Positions 35,520-45,419 of a stretch of 64,000 nt of DNA are shown piece after piece; positions within the stretch are counted from its first letter, which is position 1, and each line of letters opens with the position of its first letter. The DNA lies in the NCBI GenBank assembly GCA_026119855.1, contig JAOWBW010001049.1, positions 310,001 to 374,000 on the forward strand, in the 5' to 3' direction. The notes under the pieces were generated by a model. The model saw only the letters and a program-made list of their open reading frames with translations. It was not told the DNA's origin and did no database searches. The DNA comes from Campanula takesimana. Lineage: Eukaryota > Streptophyta > Magnoliopsida > Asterales > Campanulaceae. Position numbers and translations under genes: made by a program.

Positions 35520-35955
35520 TGTAAACTTTAGAGGGATTGAATCACTTACTTGATTGATTCTTGTGCGGAAGCGTAGATCGATACCGTGGATTTTGATCAA
35601 CGAATAGAAGGTACAACACTTGCAACGTTAATCGGGAGTGAAATCACGAACGGAAAACACCCACTAGTTCACAACACTTGTTTTCTCATCTTTACAGCCG
35701 TGGAAGGGGAGAGAAAACGAAGAAGAGAGGGAGAGCAGTTTTTCGTCTTTTCGTTTGCGTCGTGTCTCTCGAATTAAAACTACCGTAGTCTATTCTTTTA
35801 CCCGAGAAAATAAAACTGACTCCGTAACTGCTCGTTAACTTCCCGTAGTTAGCTGCTCCATTTATTTATCAATGTATTTATTTTCTTAATAAATACAATG
35901 TATTGGGCTTATCTAGGTTGGGCCATCTTGGGCGGTCCTAGTTTTAATTCCAACA
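35520..35955 (-). repeat. Element D 5' LTR
   Basis: This is 436 bp and pairs with 20039-20479. It ends exactly at the CAACC target duplication. Confidence 0.92.
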
Positions 35956-37058
35956 CAACCAAATCAATTACATAATGTACACATAGATAGTACCAAATAT
36001 ATGCATGTAATTTTGACCAATTATTTGGGGTGTTACAGCTACCCTTAACTTGGTGGTTATAAAGGCTACGATTGGCATAATCGGATTCTTGTAGGGAATA
36101 ATGATTAGTCAAGATGATATTTGTCCCTCTCTCAAGAGAGATATCTGCTTGGCCACTCGATGAGTAAGATTGATGATAGTGTATGGCCATACCCAAATGA
36201 ATTGATGTGATCAATATCATTTGCTCATATCAATCTACTCGGGATCGAGAAAGCATTGGACAACATAAGTTGACGTGGACCATGACTTATGTCCAATATG
36301 ATATCGCGTGACAAAGGGATTGTGATATGTTCTATAAGGTAACTTTGGACTTTCAAAGTTGTACTAATTGGGTAGTCATAATGGCTTGCTAGAGTCCGCT
36401 TATGACTTACGGGTTCTGACTCGTTCGGATTCGTTGTCAACTTAGTACATTCCTATTGGGTCACACACAATAGAAAAGATTGAAAAGGCTAAAATTTGGG
36501 AATTGGAAAACCTGCGACCGTACGGCCTTGAGATTGGCGTACGGCTCCTATAGAACCGTACGGCCACTCCCCCCGTACCCGTCCAGTTTGTTCAGTTTTC
36601 TTGTACGACAAGGAATCCCGATCCCAAACGGAATTAGGTCAGACCTTCATATAAGATACGCAGCCGAGTTTGACAGCATCTAATGTTGATTTTGGAAATC
36701 AATAACCATTGTTTTAGAAACAATAAATTATAGAGAGGTAGGATTATTTATTTAGTGATCCATGATCATCAAAATACAATAATCAATGAAGAAAGATAAT
36801 TCCTACGAAGAAATCATTTCTTCATCAAGCCTTGGGTCTAGCAATCTAGATCAAGGTGTTCTTGATATCCGTTCGACGTGTGGATACCGATAGAGGGTGT
36901 TTGCGTTAGCACCTCAAAGTCCGTGTTAATGGATTCGATCTTCAAGGGTATGTTTTTCTTTCATCTTGTATTTAATTTAATCAACATGCACTGATCCGGG
37001 CTCATGGGTGTTTGATCTTATGTTTATTCCGCTGCGCATGATGCATCAAAACCTAACA

Positions 37059-38492
37059 GATACTCCTTCTGACAAAAAGGTGATTGACAATAAGTGGGTC
37101 TACAAGATAAAGTATAATGCAGACGGAACAGTTGAACGTTACAAAGCACGTTTGGTGATTTTGGGCAATCGTCAGGTTGAAGGAGTAGACTTCAAAGAAA
37201 CCTTTGCTCCCACAATCAAAATGGTTATCGTTCGGGTCTTTCTGTCTATTACTGCAATTCGGGGTTGGGAACTTCATTAAATGGACGTTCACAAAGCCTT
37301 CTTGCATGGTGATTTGAGTGAGGATGTTTATATGAAGGTCCCGTTGGGACATCCTGCCTCATCTTCTGGCAAGGTTTGCAAGCTAAAGAAATCGTTGTAT
37401 GGTTTGCGTCAAGTACCGCGTTGTTGGTTTGCAAAATTATCTACTTCTTTGAAAAACTATGGTTTCAAACAGTCATGCTCAGATTATTCTTTGTTCTCCT
37501 ATATGTCTTCCACTGCCGAAGTTCACATCCTCGTGTATGTCGATGATTTGGTCATTGGTGGTAATGACCCAGTTGCCATTCAAAAATTTAAAGCATATCT
37601 CAGTCAATGTTTTCATATGAAGGATCTTGGTCGTCTTAAGTATTTCTTGGGGCTTGAGGTGGCAACTCATCCGGATGGTATATTTATTTCTCAGCGTAAG
37701 TATGCTCTCGACATTCTTGCAGAATCTCGCCTTCGTGGTGCTCGTCCAGCAACCACGCCGATCGAGCAGAACCATCATTTGGCTTTGCTAGAAAACGCTG
37801 AGCTCCGTGATCCTGAGCCCTACAGGCGTTTGGTAGGGCGTCTCATATATTTGACTATTACACATCCAGAGCTCTACTATTCCAGGCATACTCTTGCATA
37901 ATTCATGACCAAACCGAGAGTTGGTCATTGGACTGCGGCCTTACGAGTCGTTTGCTATCTCAAGAATCATCTTGGCTAAGGTATTCTCTTACGTTCCAGC
38001 TCCACGCTTCATCTTCGTGCCTATTGTGATTCTGATTGGGCAAGCTTCCCAATGACCCGACGTTCCCTTACTGCTTATTTTGTCTTTCTTGGTGAGTCGC
38101 CAATCTCATGAAAAACGAAAAAGCAAACTAATATCTCTCGTTCCTCAGCCGAGGCAGAGTATAGATCTATGGCTGGTGCTACATGCGGGCTAAAATGGCT
38201 TCGAGGTTTGCTTGGTTCATTTGGAGTTCAACATCGTGTTCCTATGCGTCTCTTGAGTGACAGTCAATCTGCATTACACATGACCCGAAATCCAGTGCAT
38301 CATGAACGTACGAAACACATTGAAGTTGACTGTCACCTTGTTCGTGATGCTGTTCAGACAGGTGTCATCACAACTGGTTATGTACATACGACTGCACAAC
38401 TGGCAGACATTCTTACAAAGGCTTTGGGCAGTCGTCAGTTCCTCCATTTGCTGGGCAAGTTGGGTGTGTGTGATCTACACGCTCCAACTTGA
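37059..38492 (+). pseudogene. Element A reverse transcriptase and RNase H (3' part)
   Basis: It begins 37059 with the second copy of GATAC and continues the RT domain: N-K-W-V-Y-K-I-K, Y-K-A-R-L-V, then M-D-V-H-K-A-F-L-H-G, then the catalytic Y-V-D-D-L near 37540. RNase H with A-E-Y-R, L-S-D-S-Q-S-A and T-K-H-I-E-V-D lies at 38150-38492. Stops are visible at 37278-37280 and 37899-37901, and more occur between 37901 and 38160. A G-run polypurine tract follows at 38490-38502, just before the 3' LTR. Confidence 0.88.
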
Positions 38493-38502
38493 GGGGGGGG
38501 GG
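38490..38502 (+). other. Element A polypurine tract
   Basis: GAGGGGGGGGGG sits immediately before the 3' LTR start, the expected place of the plus-strand primer. Confidence 0.7.
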
Positions 38503-38732
38503 TTGAGATATTGACGGATGTCAATATCCTTTCCTTACTTTGTTGTTATCTTTTCCTTATTGATATATGTAAATTAGGAAGGATATATATTGTTGGTTAG
38601 GGTTAGCATGATTTGAGGAGTTGATTGACTCCTTCTCCAAGTAGGAAACCGGGTATATAAACCCTTGTACAGCCATGTAAACACCAAGGAAATACAAACT
38701 CTTTTCTCTCCTTCACGCTATTAATTTTAACT
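38503..38732 (+). repeat. Element A 3' LTR
   Basis: This is about 230 bp and matches the 5' LTR apart from several substitutions and an extra block of about 60 bp (contains AGGAAGGATATATATTG). It is the longer and probably more ancestral copy. Confidence 0.8.
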
Positions 38733-39219
38733 TTTCTGACTTTTCTTTTTATCTTAATGAATTAATGGAGCAGTGAAGTGAATGCTATTAAAAGACTGTA
38801 GAATGTTTCTAGAAATTCAAAACCCAATAAGAAAACAATTAACATGCTCTATCATTGATTTAATCGGAGTATAAAAGTGTGTCTGGAAAAGAATTGACAA
38901 CGATAATGCAAAAATCATAACTGCTCCTTATGGTATAAAATTAAGAAAACAAATTCATGACCTGCATCCCCACACCCTTTATAACCACACCCTTTATAAA
39001 TATTGATGATTAATCTTGCTATCTAGGAGTACTACTTCTGTAACAAAATAAAGGCAAATTCTCGCGTGCGGCAAGGCTGGAGTGTTCCTTCCAATGCTTC
39101 TCGCGCACTCCTATTCCGCTCGACGAGACAAATAAAACCACATAAGTCATGATATGGTTTGATTTCTTTTTAAAAAAAAATATTTTTTTTTACACACAAA
39201 AAGTTTGAGTTGTTCATCA
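38733..39219. other. Intergenic DNA, no gene seen
   Basis: AT-rich sequence right of element A. No coding, MITE or RNA feature could be supported. Confidence 0.5.
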
Positions 39220-39800
39220 GCTAAGATGTAACACTCTGTTCTGATAAAAGTAACAATTTTATTTTCAAAAAGTAACACTTTTCACAGTCAAATGTAACAA
39301 CAATTTTACAAGAAAATTTAAATTGTTTGATAGTTTTTGTGGTTAGAAAAAGTAATATTTGAAGTGTAACAAAGTGAATATATAATTATAATTTTCTATA
39401 TAGATGAATGTAACATTTTTATTTGGTAAATGTTACTTTTCTTCTTTAAAAAAAAGTAAAAATTCATATATATAATCGAGTTGCATTTCAATTGTTACTT
39501 TCTCAATAAAAAATTGTTACACTTCAGATATAATGTTACATTTAAGAATATAAACTGTTACAATTGAGAAAAAAAATGTTACATTCATTTTTTATAAAAT
39601 GTAACATTAGTTTAGTTTGTCAATCTTATGTTAATTTTGAAAAAAAAAAGTGTTCCATTTGAAAAAAAGAGTGTTACATTCCTTTATAAAAAAGTGTGAC
39701 ATTAGTTTAGTTGTCAATCTTTATGTTATCTTTAATCTATTGCAGCAAAATTGTAGTACATTTTTATTTTTAAAAATGTTACATTTTGATATAATAAGTC
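39220..39800. repeat. GTAAC/GTTAC-rich segment with a direct duplication
   Basis: The pentamer GTAAC or its complement GTTAC occurs about twenty times in under 600 bp. A unit of about 80 bp containing ACATTAGTTTAGTTTGTCAATC recurs (about 39600 and about 39700). The function is unknown; it could be a decayed inverted-repeat transposon. Confidence 0.45.
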
Positions 39801-40149
39801 TTACTTTTGTTGGGAGGAAAAAAAGTTTTGGGTGCCATAAAAAAAAAAAAAAAAAAAACGGAGGCTCCCTGGCGCCGTCGCACGGTGTGCGGCGGTTGCA
39901 CAGGAGACCTCCTCCAAAATAATTACACAATCCGTCTCATTCGAAATAAAACAAATTTTCACTTTGAGTATTTTATCTAAAATATATATAATAGTTTTTA
40001 TTACTTATTTATTAATGATACCCACTTATTTTATGAGATATACATAGCACAATTAACTGCATAGATATTTTTTTTTTTAAATGACGTTTTTTACATGTAA
40101 TAATGATTACATTTCTTAATATTTGTGAAAACCTCTACAACTACAAGTA

Positions 40150-40400
40150 TTTTGGGACAATACGAGTATTTCTGTCTGTCTGGAAAATTTATTTCATTTT
40201 AATTTCTTATGATTAATATAAATGAACATTCACCAAACATTAATATCAATTTAATGATCACAATGAAATTTTAAAAATAATAATTGATAAATCACTTAAT
40301 GATTTGTCAATTTCAAATTTTAGAATTTCACTAGAATGATTAGATAGACATTTTTTTTTGGTCAAGGTTCATTGATGTCGCATTTCATTTAACATTTTTG
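40150..40400. repeat. Degenerate MITE related to 63557-63812
   Basis: The core ATTTAATGATCACAATGAAA, followed by GATAAATCACTTAATGATT, is shared with the intact MITE at 63557-63812. The terminal inverted repeats here are eroded. Confidence 0.55.
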
Positions 40401-40962
40401 AAAAAAAAATATTTTACCTGTGTACACGTGTGTACTTTTTTTGTGCCAAGATAAAATTGAACAAAAATCATATTTTTATTTAAAATTCGATATTTAATTT
40501 GAAACGGTCAAATATATAAGTACAATCTATAGATATGGAACATATGGATTACCACTTTTCCAATAATTCAAAAATATTTCAAGGATGTTTTATTTATTTG
40601 TACCAGGAATATTTTGTACTGTAGTTAGTATGATTCAAACACAACAATGATCCAAAGTCCAAACTCCTTTGAGACCCCATATGCCTTCCTCTATGGCATG
40701 GAAGGAGTGTTGCCAGTTTAATGAGCTATTGAGTCGGATCCATGACCTTTTCTAATTATGGCTCCGCTTGTTTCGCGTAAAACAACTTACAGAAAATGAA
40801 AATGTTTTTTGAAAAATGACATAAAAATGTTTTTTTTTTTTGGTAAATTTAAAGAAAATGTTTTCCGAAAAATATTTTCATATGAGAAAAAAAAAAAAAT
40901 TAATATGAGAAAAATATAATTTAATTTGAGGAAAAAAAAAAGTAATATGAGAAAATTTTGAA

Positions 40963-41310
40963 TGGGGGGTGGGGTTGGGGTGAAATGGGTGATGTTGGTG
41001 GGGGGGGGGGGGGAGATGGGGGGATAGGGGCGAGGCGGAGGGGTGGGTGGTGGGGGGGGTGTTCAATTTTTTTAATGAGTGAAAAGAATTTTTTTTTTTT
41101 TTTTTTTCTGGGTGGGTGGGGGGGGGGGTTGGGGTGAGATGGGTGATGTTGGGTGGGGGATAGGGGCGAGGCGGGGGTAGGGGAGGTGGGGTGGTGGGGG
41201 TAAGGAGCGGGAATTAGAAAGTAATTTTAATAAGAGTAAAAAAAATAAAATTTTGGGGGGTGGTGGAGGGGGTGGGGGATGGGAGATGGAAGGTAAGGTA
41301 AGGTTGGAAG
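40963..41310 (+). repeat. G-run-rich tandem repeat (potential G-quadruplex cluster)
   Basis: The + strand has dozens of G3 or longer runs, with two clear copies of GATGGGTGATGTTGG...GGGGATAGGGGCGAGGCGG (40990s and 41140s) separated by T-runs, and a third more diverged block at 41257-41300. The G-rich tract continues after the solo LTR at 41803-41831. Confidence 0.8.
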
Positions 41311-41802
41311 TGTTGGGTAGTGGTAGCACAACTTGGATCGAAAAATAGCACGAACAAAGAAGAACGAGTATAGAAAAGAAGACACACAAAATTTACGTGG
41401 TTCGGCCTCTTGCCTACGCCCACAAGCTCAACAAACACTATCACAACTTCAAAGATACAAGTGTATATCACCCTACAAATTTGAGCTCCTCACTCTAAGA
41501 TTACAAGGAATGACACACTTTTAAGACTCTCACAAGAAAGACACACTAGCACTCTTTGCTACAGATTTTTCTCTCCAAAATCTGCTGTGTTTTTCTCTCT
41601 GTCTCACTCTGAACCAGCTACTGTCCACTGCCTTTTATACAGCAAAAAACAACCCCTTGAGAGCTCTTGAACCTTCCTAGAGTGAGACCCAAAGCACCTA
41701 TTCGTATTCCCAAGAAGCCTCCTCAAAAAACACCATTCTAGACACTCCAACATATTAATTTACCCAACTAAATGGTGCTGGAAATTCAATTAAAACCTAA
41801 CA
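41311..41802. mobile_element. Solo LTR in the G-rich tract
   Basis: It begins TGTTGGGTAGTGG and ends AAAACCTAACA, with flanks GGAAG and GGAGG (a 4 of 5 match, consistent with a decayed duplication). It contains TTTACGTGGTTCGGCCTCTT, the ACGTGGTTC word also found in LTR F. The length is 492 bp. Confidence 0.65.
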
Positions 41803-41831
41803 GGAGGGTAGGCGGGGGTTGTGATAGGATG

Positions 41832-44325
41832 TGTTAGAGCAATAACAAGACTTGATAAAAAAAGCGAGCAATCATAAGAACACCGATATACGTGGTTCAC
41901 CAACTTGGCTACGTCCACGGGGAGGGGAGAGAATATTATTATCAATCTGGAGAAACGATTACAAGATCACACTATTACTGCTGCACGAATTATTGATCAC
42001 AATAATTCCTAACTGTGCAACTGTAGAATTACAGACCTCACTCTGAGCACTCTAATAATTTGTCTATGACAATCTGAGGTGTGATTTTAATCTAAACTAC
42101 TTGCCTCTATTTATGCTAGTAAAGTTTATCTCAAAATCTCTTAGGAACTTGGAAACCTAGTCCAAAACTGACTTGGAAACCTTCCTTCTGCGCTCTGTCC
42201 CGAAATTACGAAATCTCTCTGTTGTTTAATCCTTTAACTCGGCGTCCCAAATTCAAAGGCATTAACCCAACAATCTCCACCTTGACTTTGAATCTCCATG
42301 ACAACAAACCTTTTCTCCCCCTCGCCTCTTCTGCTATCTAATAGTTGCGAACAATCTGCAAGTCCAAGCAATGTTGGAACTTGCTTCCCGTCACGAGTTT
42401 TGTGAACATGTCTGCAGGGTTGTTCGCCGTCCCTACCTTCACCTTTACCCGTTTCTCATCCATTAGGAAATGATATCTGACATCAATGTGCTTGGTCCTC
42501 TCATGATGAACCCCAAAATTTCTGATCAATCCCTTCAACCATATTCCTTCCTTAGCGGACTCTGTCAATGCCACGTATTCTGCCTCTGTTGTAGACAACG
42601 TCACTGTCGTCTGCAATCTAGCCTTCTAACTGACAACTGACCCACCAAGCGTGAACACATATCCGGTCTTCGATCTTCTTGAGTCAACATCACCCAAATC
42701 TGAGAAACCCTTGACTGCACATTCTGTCCCATCTCCACAGACGAGTCTGACGTCGCTAGTGAGCACTGTAGTATACATCAAACTACCAACTGCACTAGCA
42801 AAGGATACTGGAGCCATATACTCTTTCTCCTCAACCGATTTGGGCCCAAACGCGACTGTATGTGCATTTACTGCACTCAGAGCCTTAGCTGTCGACCCAT
42901 CAAACCTTTCTGAAACTTTCTTGATGTATCTTTTCTGGGATAAGAACAGTTTCCGTTTGGCTCTGTCTCTATAGATCTCCATACCCAGAATTTTCTTCGC
43001 GTTACCCAAACCCTTCATCTCTGCGACCAATAAGCCTTTCGAATTCTGAATCTCTGACTTCTTGACTGCTGCTATCAAATAGCTGTCAAATCCTTTTTAC
43101 CACTGCCTAGGCGATTGCTTCAATCTATAAACTTGATCTTCCTTACCAGGAACTTAGAATCCTTCCGACTCTGTCATGTATATCTCTCCTTCTATTGCTA
43201 GCAACACTCTGATCGAAGTGTGTCTGACCACTGTTGAGAAGATCCCATTGTAGTCCACCCCCTCTCTCTGTGTGAAACCCCTTGCAACATCTCGAGCTTT
43301 ATACTTGACCTCTTCTTCCGGGGACATCCTTTCCCTTTTCTTGAAGATCCACTTGCAAGTCACAATCTTCATGCCTTCTGGCCTTGTAGTCAACTTCCAA
43401 GTCTGATTCATGTGAAGAGACTCCATCTCATCACCCATAGCCGCATACCACTGAGATGACTCTGAACATGTATCTGCTTTATTGAAAATAGAAGGTTCCG
43501 CAAGAACGGGCTCTACTTCCTCAGCAACCTGCAGTGCATAAGACACCAAGTCTTCAAATCCATTCCTGAAATTAGCTCTTCTAGACCCTCCTTGTGCTAA
43601 CCCATGTTCTTTAGGAACTGAACTTGAACTTTCTGGTGCTTCAGTCTTTGTCTCTGTTGGTGGATCCTGATTAACATCTGACTGTGGGACAACTAACTCT
43701 TCAGTATCTTGTTGCTCCACCTGTTTTTCAACATCTGATTGTGGTGCAACTAACTTTTCAGTATCTTGTTTCTCCACCTGTTTATCAACACCGCCAACAC
43801 TTGAAACAATCATGGATTTACCAGTCCATACCTCATAGGGAACTTTGAGGCCAATACCGGTATGAAGTCCATGATTAATCAAGTAACATGTTGTACTAAG
43901 CGCTTCTGCCCAGAAACGTTTAGACAACTCTGCATTGGAGAGCATGCACAATGCTCCCACAAGCCATGTCTGATTCATTCGTTCTGCTACACCATTCTGC
44001 TGTGGCGTGCCTCTGCTGGTGAGATGTCTAGAAACCTCCACCTCTCTGCAAAACGAATCGAACTCAGTACTGCAGAACTCCAAACCATTATCTGTCCGGA
44101 GCTTCTTGATCTCCTTCTCTGTCTGGTTCTCCACTACTGTCTTCCAGTCCTTGAAATTCCTTAGGACCCCATTCTTGTGCTCCATGATAACCACTCAAGG
44201 CCTCCTCAAGTAATCATCAACCATAGACAAGACATATCTGTGCCCCCTTAGAAATTCCTGACGTGAAGTTCCCAACTCTCTGAGTGGATGTAATCCAGAA
44301 CGCCTTTAAGATCCTTGATCTTATG
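41832..44325 (-). mobile_element. Element F: truncated, internally deleted Ty1-copia element
   Basis: The 3' LTR is 41832-42272; in coding sense it starts TGTTGGGTTAATGCC and ends CTCTAACA. GGTGGAGAT, a polypurine tract, precedes it. Coding remnants (44194-42338) run integrase, linker, RT, RNase H. The 5' part is missing because LTR G begins at 44326. In-frame joins delete part of the integrase C-terminus and the RT segment before E-I-Y-M. Confidence 0.85.
42338..44194 (-). pseudogene. Element F integrase, RT and RNase H remnants
   Basis: The integrase has L-R-T-D-N-G-L-E-F and Q-Q-N-G-V-A-E-R-M-N. The frame then passes from V-P-Y-E-V-W-T-G-K-S directly to a linker with two near-copies of a 19-residue unit (K-Q-V-E-K-Q-D-T-E-K-L-V and E-K-Q-V-E-Q-Q-D-T-E). 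RT follows with C-K-W-I-F-K-K and Y-K-A-R-D-V. The frame jumps from V-L-L-A-I to E-I-Y-M, so the F-L-H-G-E-L block is lost. RT and RNase H continue at 43078-42626 and 42616-42338 (T-K-H-I-D-V), with frame changes. Confidence 0.85.
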
Positions 44326-45236
44326 TGTTGGGTTTCGATCAAACATGCGCAGCGGAATTTAGCATTTAAAATTTTGAAACCCAAAGCCATGGATCCGTTC
44401 ATATGATTAAATCAAATACAACATAAGAATAAAGGAATAAACTAACCCTTGATGGCTATCAAATTCTCTTGGTCTTTGGTGGAGGTTTGAAGACTTGATC
44501 ACGATCACAAAGCTTGAACACGAACTTTGAAGATGATGATTTTCAACCTCTAGCGGTATCCACACTTCGAACGAATATCAAAGGAGCTTCTTTGATCTTG
44601 GTTGCTAGACCAAATTGTGAAACACTTTTCCACAATCAAAAGAACTATATGGAATTTATTTTGTGTATTATTTTGTTCTTCAACCAAGAATGTCTTGGAA
44701 CAAAATAAACCCTCTCTCAAACTCTTTGACTCACCAAATCATTCCCCCTAGACCAGAGTGCTGGCCGAATTTTGGTCTTTATACACAAGTATGACCTATT
44801 CCAAATAGGAAACTTTGTCAAAATCCGTCCAAAATTCGTTTCCTAATCAAATTAGGAATCTGCCACCCGATAGTACTGTGCGGCCAGCCCAGAATGAACT
44901 GTGCGGTCGCACAAACTATCTGAAACAAACTAGTACAAATCTGAGCTAAGTGTGCGGCCGCCCAGTCCATTATGTGCTCGCCCACTTCCCAGAATGTCCA
45001 GAATTTCCAAAATCCAATGTAGTACTTTTAAAGATTCGTTCTATTGTGTGTTGACCCTCTAGGATTATACTAAGTTGCAATGGGTTCAACATGAAACCAT
45101 AAGATATGATTAGGTTCTAGCAAACCGTCATACCTACCTAATTAGTATAACTAGATACAAGTTCGCATTCCTCTTAGAATATGTCATGATCCTTTTGTCC
45201 ACGATATCTTGAACACAAGTCATGGTCAAAGAGTCA
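44326..45236 (-). mobile_element. LTR G, interrupted by the assembly gap
   Basis: It starts TGTTGGGTTTCGATC and has ACATGCGCAGCGGAATTTAG close to the tip. This matches the inverted right end of element B (TGTTAGGTTTTGATGCATC, then CATGCGCAGCGGAAT). Later shared blocks include GCGGTATCCACACTTCGAAC against CGGTATCCACACGTCGAAC. It runs into the N gap, so the other end and target duplication (expected TTATG, 44321-44325) cannot be checked. The strand is inferred from the TTCCGC orientation in LTR D. Confidence 0.6.
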
Positions 45237-45336
45237 NNNNNNNNNNNNNNNNNNNNNNNNNNNNNNNNNNNNNNNNNNNNNNNNNNNNNNNNNNNNNNNN
45301 NNNNNNNNNNNNNNNNNNNNNNNNNNNNNNNNNNNN
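45237..45336. other. Assembly gap, 100 N
   Basis: Exactly 100 undetermined bases, usually a placeholder for unknown length. The end of LTR G and the 5' part of the HflX-like gene are likely to be missing here. Confidence 0.95.
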
Positions 45337-45419
45337 CTTTTCTGTTATAGAAATTTATAGAGCCTATTACAGCATAATTGGATGCACATGTACTTCTTTT
45401 CTGACTTGGCACATTTTAG

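Larger units (their letters stand above)
20039..35955 (-). mobile_element. Element D: nearly intact Ty1-copia retrotransposon inserted in C, TSD CAACC
   Basis: The LTRs at 35520-35955 (5') and 20039-20479 (3') are flanked by CAACC at 20034-20038 and 35956-35960. In coding orientation the LTR begins TGTTGGAATTAAAAC and ends AAAGTTTACA. A TTGGCATCAGAGCC primer-binding site follows the 5' LTR, and GAGTGGGAGA precedes the 3' LTR. gag (33381-34385), protease and integrase (to 32276), then RT and RNase H (23531-21530) are in copia order on the - strand. E interrupts it in the integrase C-terminal region. Lesions noticed are stops at 33381-33383, 33177-33179 and 22536-22538, and a frameshift near 22190. 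Length without E is about 7.2 kb, including roughly 1.05 kb of non-coding DNA between pol and the 3' LTR. Confidence 0.93.
17481..36037. mobile_element. Element C: long solo LTR inserted in B, TSD GCTAC
   Basis: The left end TGTCACGCCCCGAAATCTGC (17481) and right end TTATTTGGGGTGTTACA (to 36037) are bracketed by GCTAC at 17476-17480 and 36038-36042. Excluding the nested D element the length is about 2.6 kb. The TGTCACGCCCC...GGGGTGTTACA tips are characteristic of plant Gypsy (chromovirus-like) LTRs. No gag or pol is seen, so a solo LTR is inferred. Inside are an AATAAC-rich simple repeat (17980-18070) and a truncated Stowaway end at about 19931. Orientation is not determined. Confidence 0.8.
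16865..37058 (+). mobile_element. Element B: solo LTR inserted in A's RT, TSD GATAC
   Basis: The outer ends are TGTTGGTTATTATGCC (16865) and CAAAACCTAACA (ending 37058). They are bracketed by GATAC at 16860-16864 and 37059-37063, so the A reading frame is restored across the site. Once the nested C-D-E insertion and the MITE at 17158-17398 are subtracted, about 1.4 kb remains, with no coding capacity and no internal second LTR. A solo LTR is the simplest reading. The CCGCTGCGCATG word near its right end is shared, inverted, with LTR G at 44326. By analogy with D this puts B on the + strand (inference). Confidence 0.8.
13725..38732 (+). mobile_element. Element A: Ty1-copia retrotransposon, outermost shell of a five-level nest
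   Basis: The 5' LTR (13725-13894) and 3' LTR (38503-38732) share GAGATATTGACGGATGTCAA at the start and TTCACGCTATTAATTTTAAC at the end. Internal order is gag, protease, integrase, reverse transcriptase, RNase H, the copia order. The coding region is interrupted after position 16864 by element B and resumes at 37059. Without the insertion the element would be about 4.8 kb. Many in-frame stops and at least one frameshift make it inactive. A target duplication cannot be fixed because the LTR tips have diverged: TGTTGAG on the left, GGTTGAG on the right. Confidence 0.9.

Noticed and set aside
13720..38740. TSD for element A (TCTG or ATCTG versus TTCTG)
   Set aside because: LTR tips have diverged and the match is only four of five at an uncertain boundary.
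40963..41310. Interstitial telomeric repeat
   Set aside because: The plant telomere unit TTTAGGG is absent; the G-runs are irregular.
41072..41389. Pro-rich frame opposite the G-rich tract
   Set aside because: Simple translation of C-runs; no start context or conservation visible.
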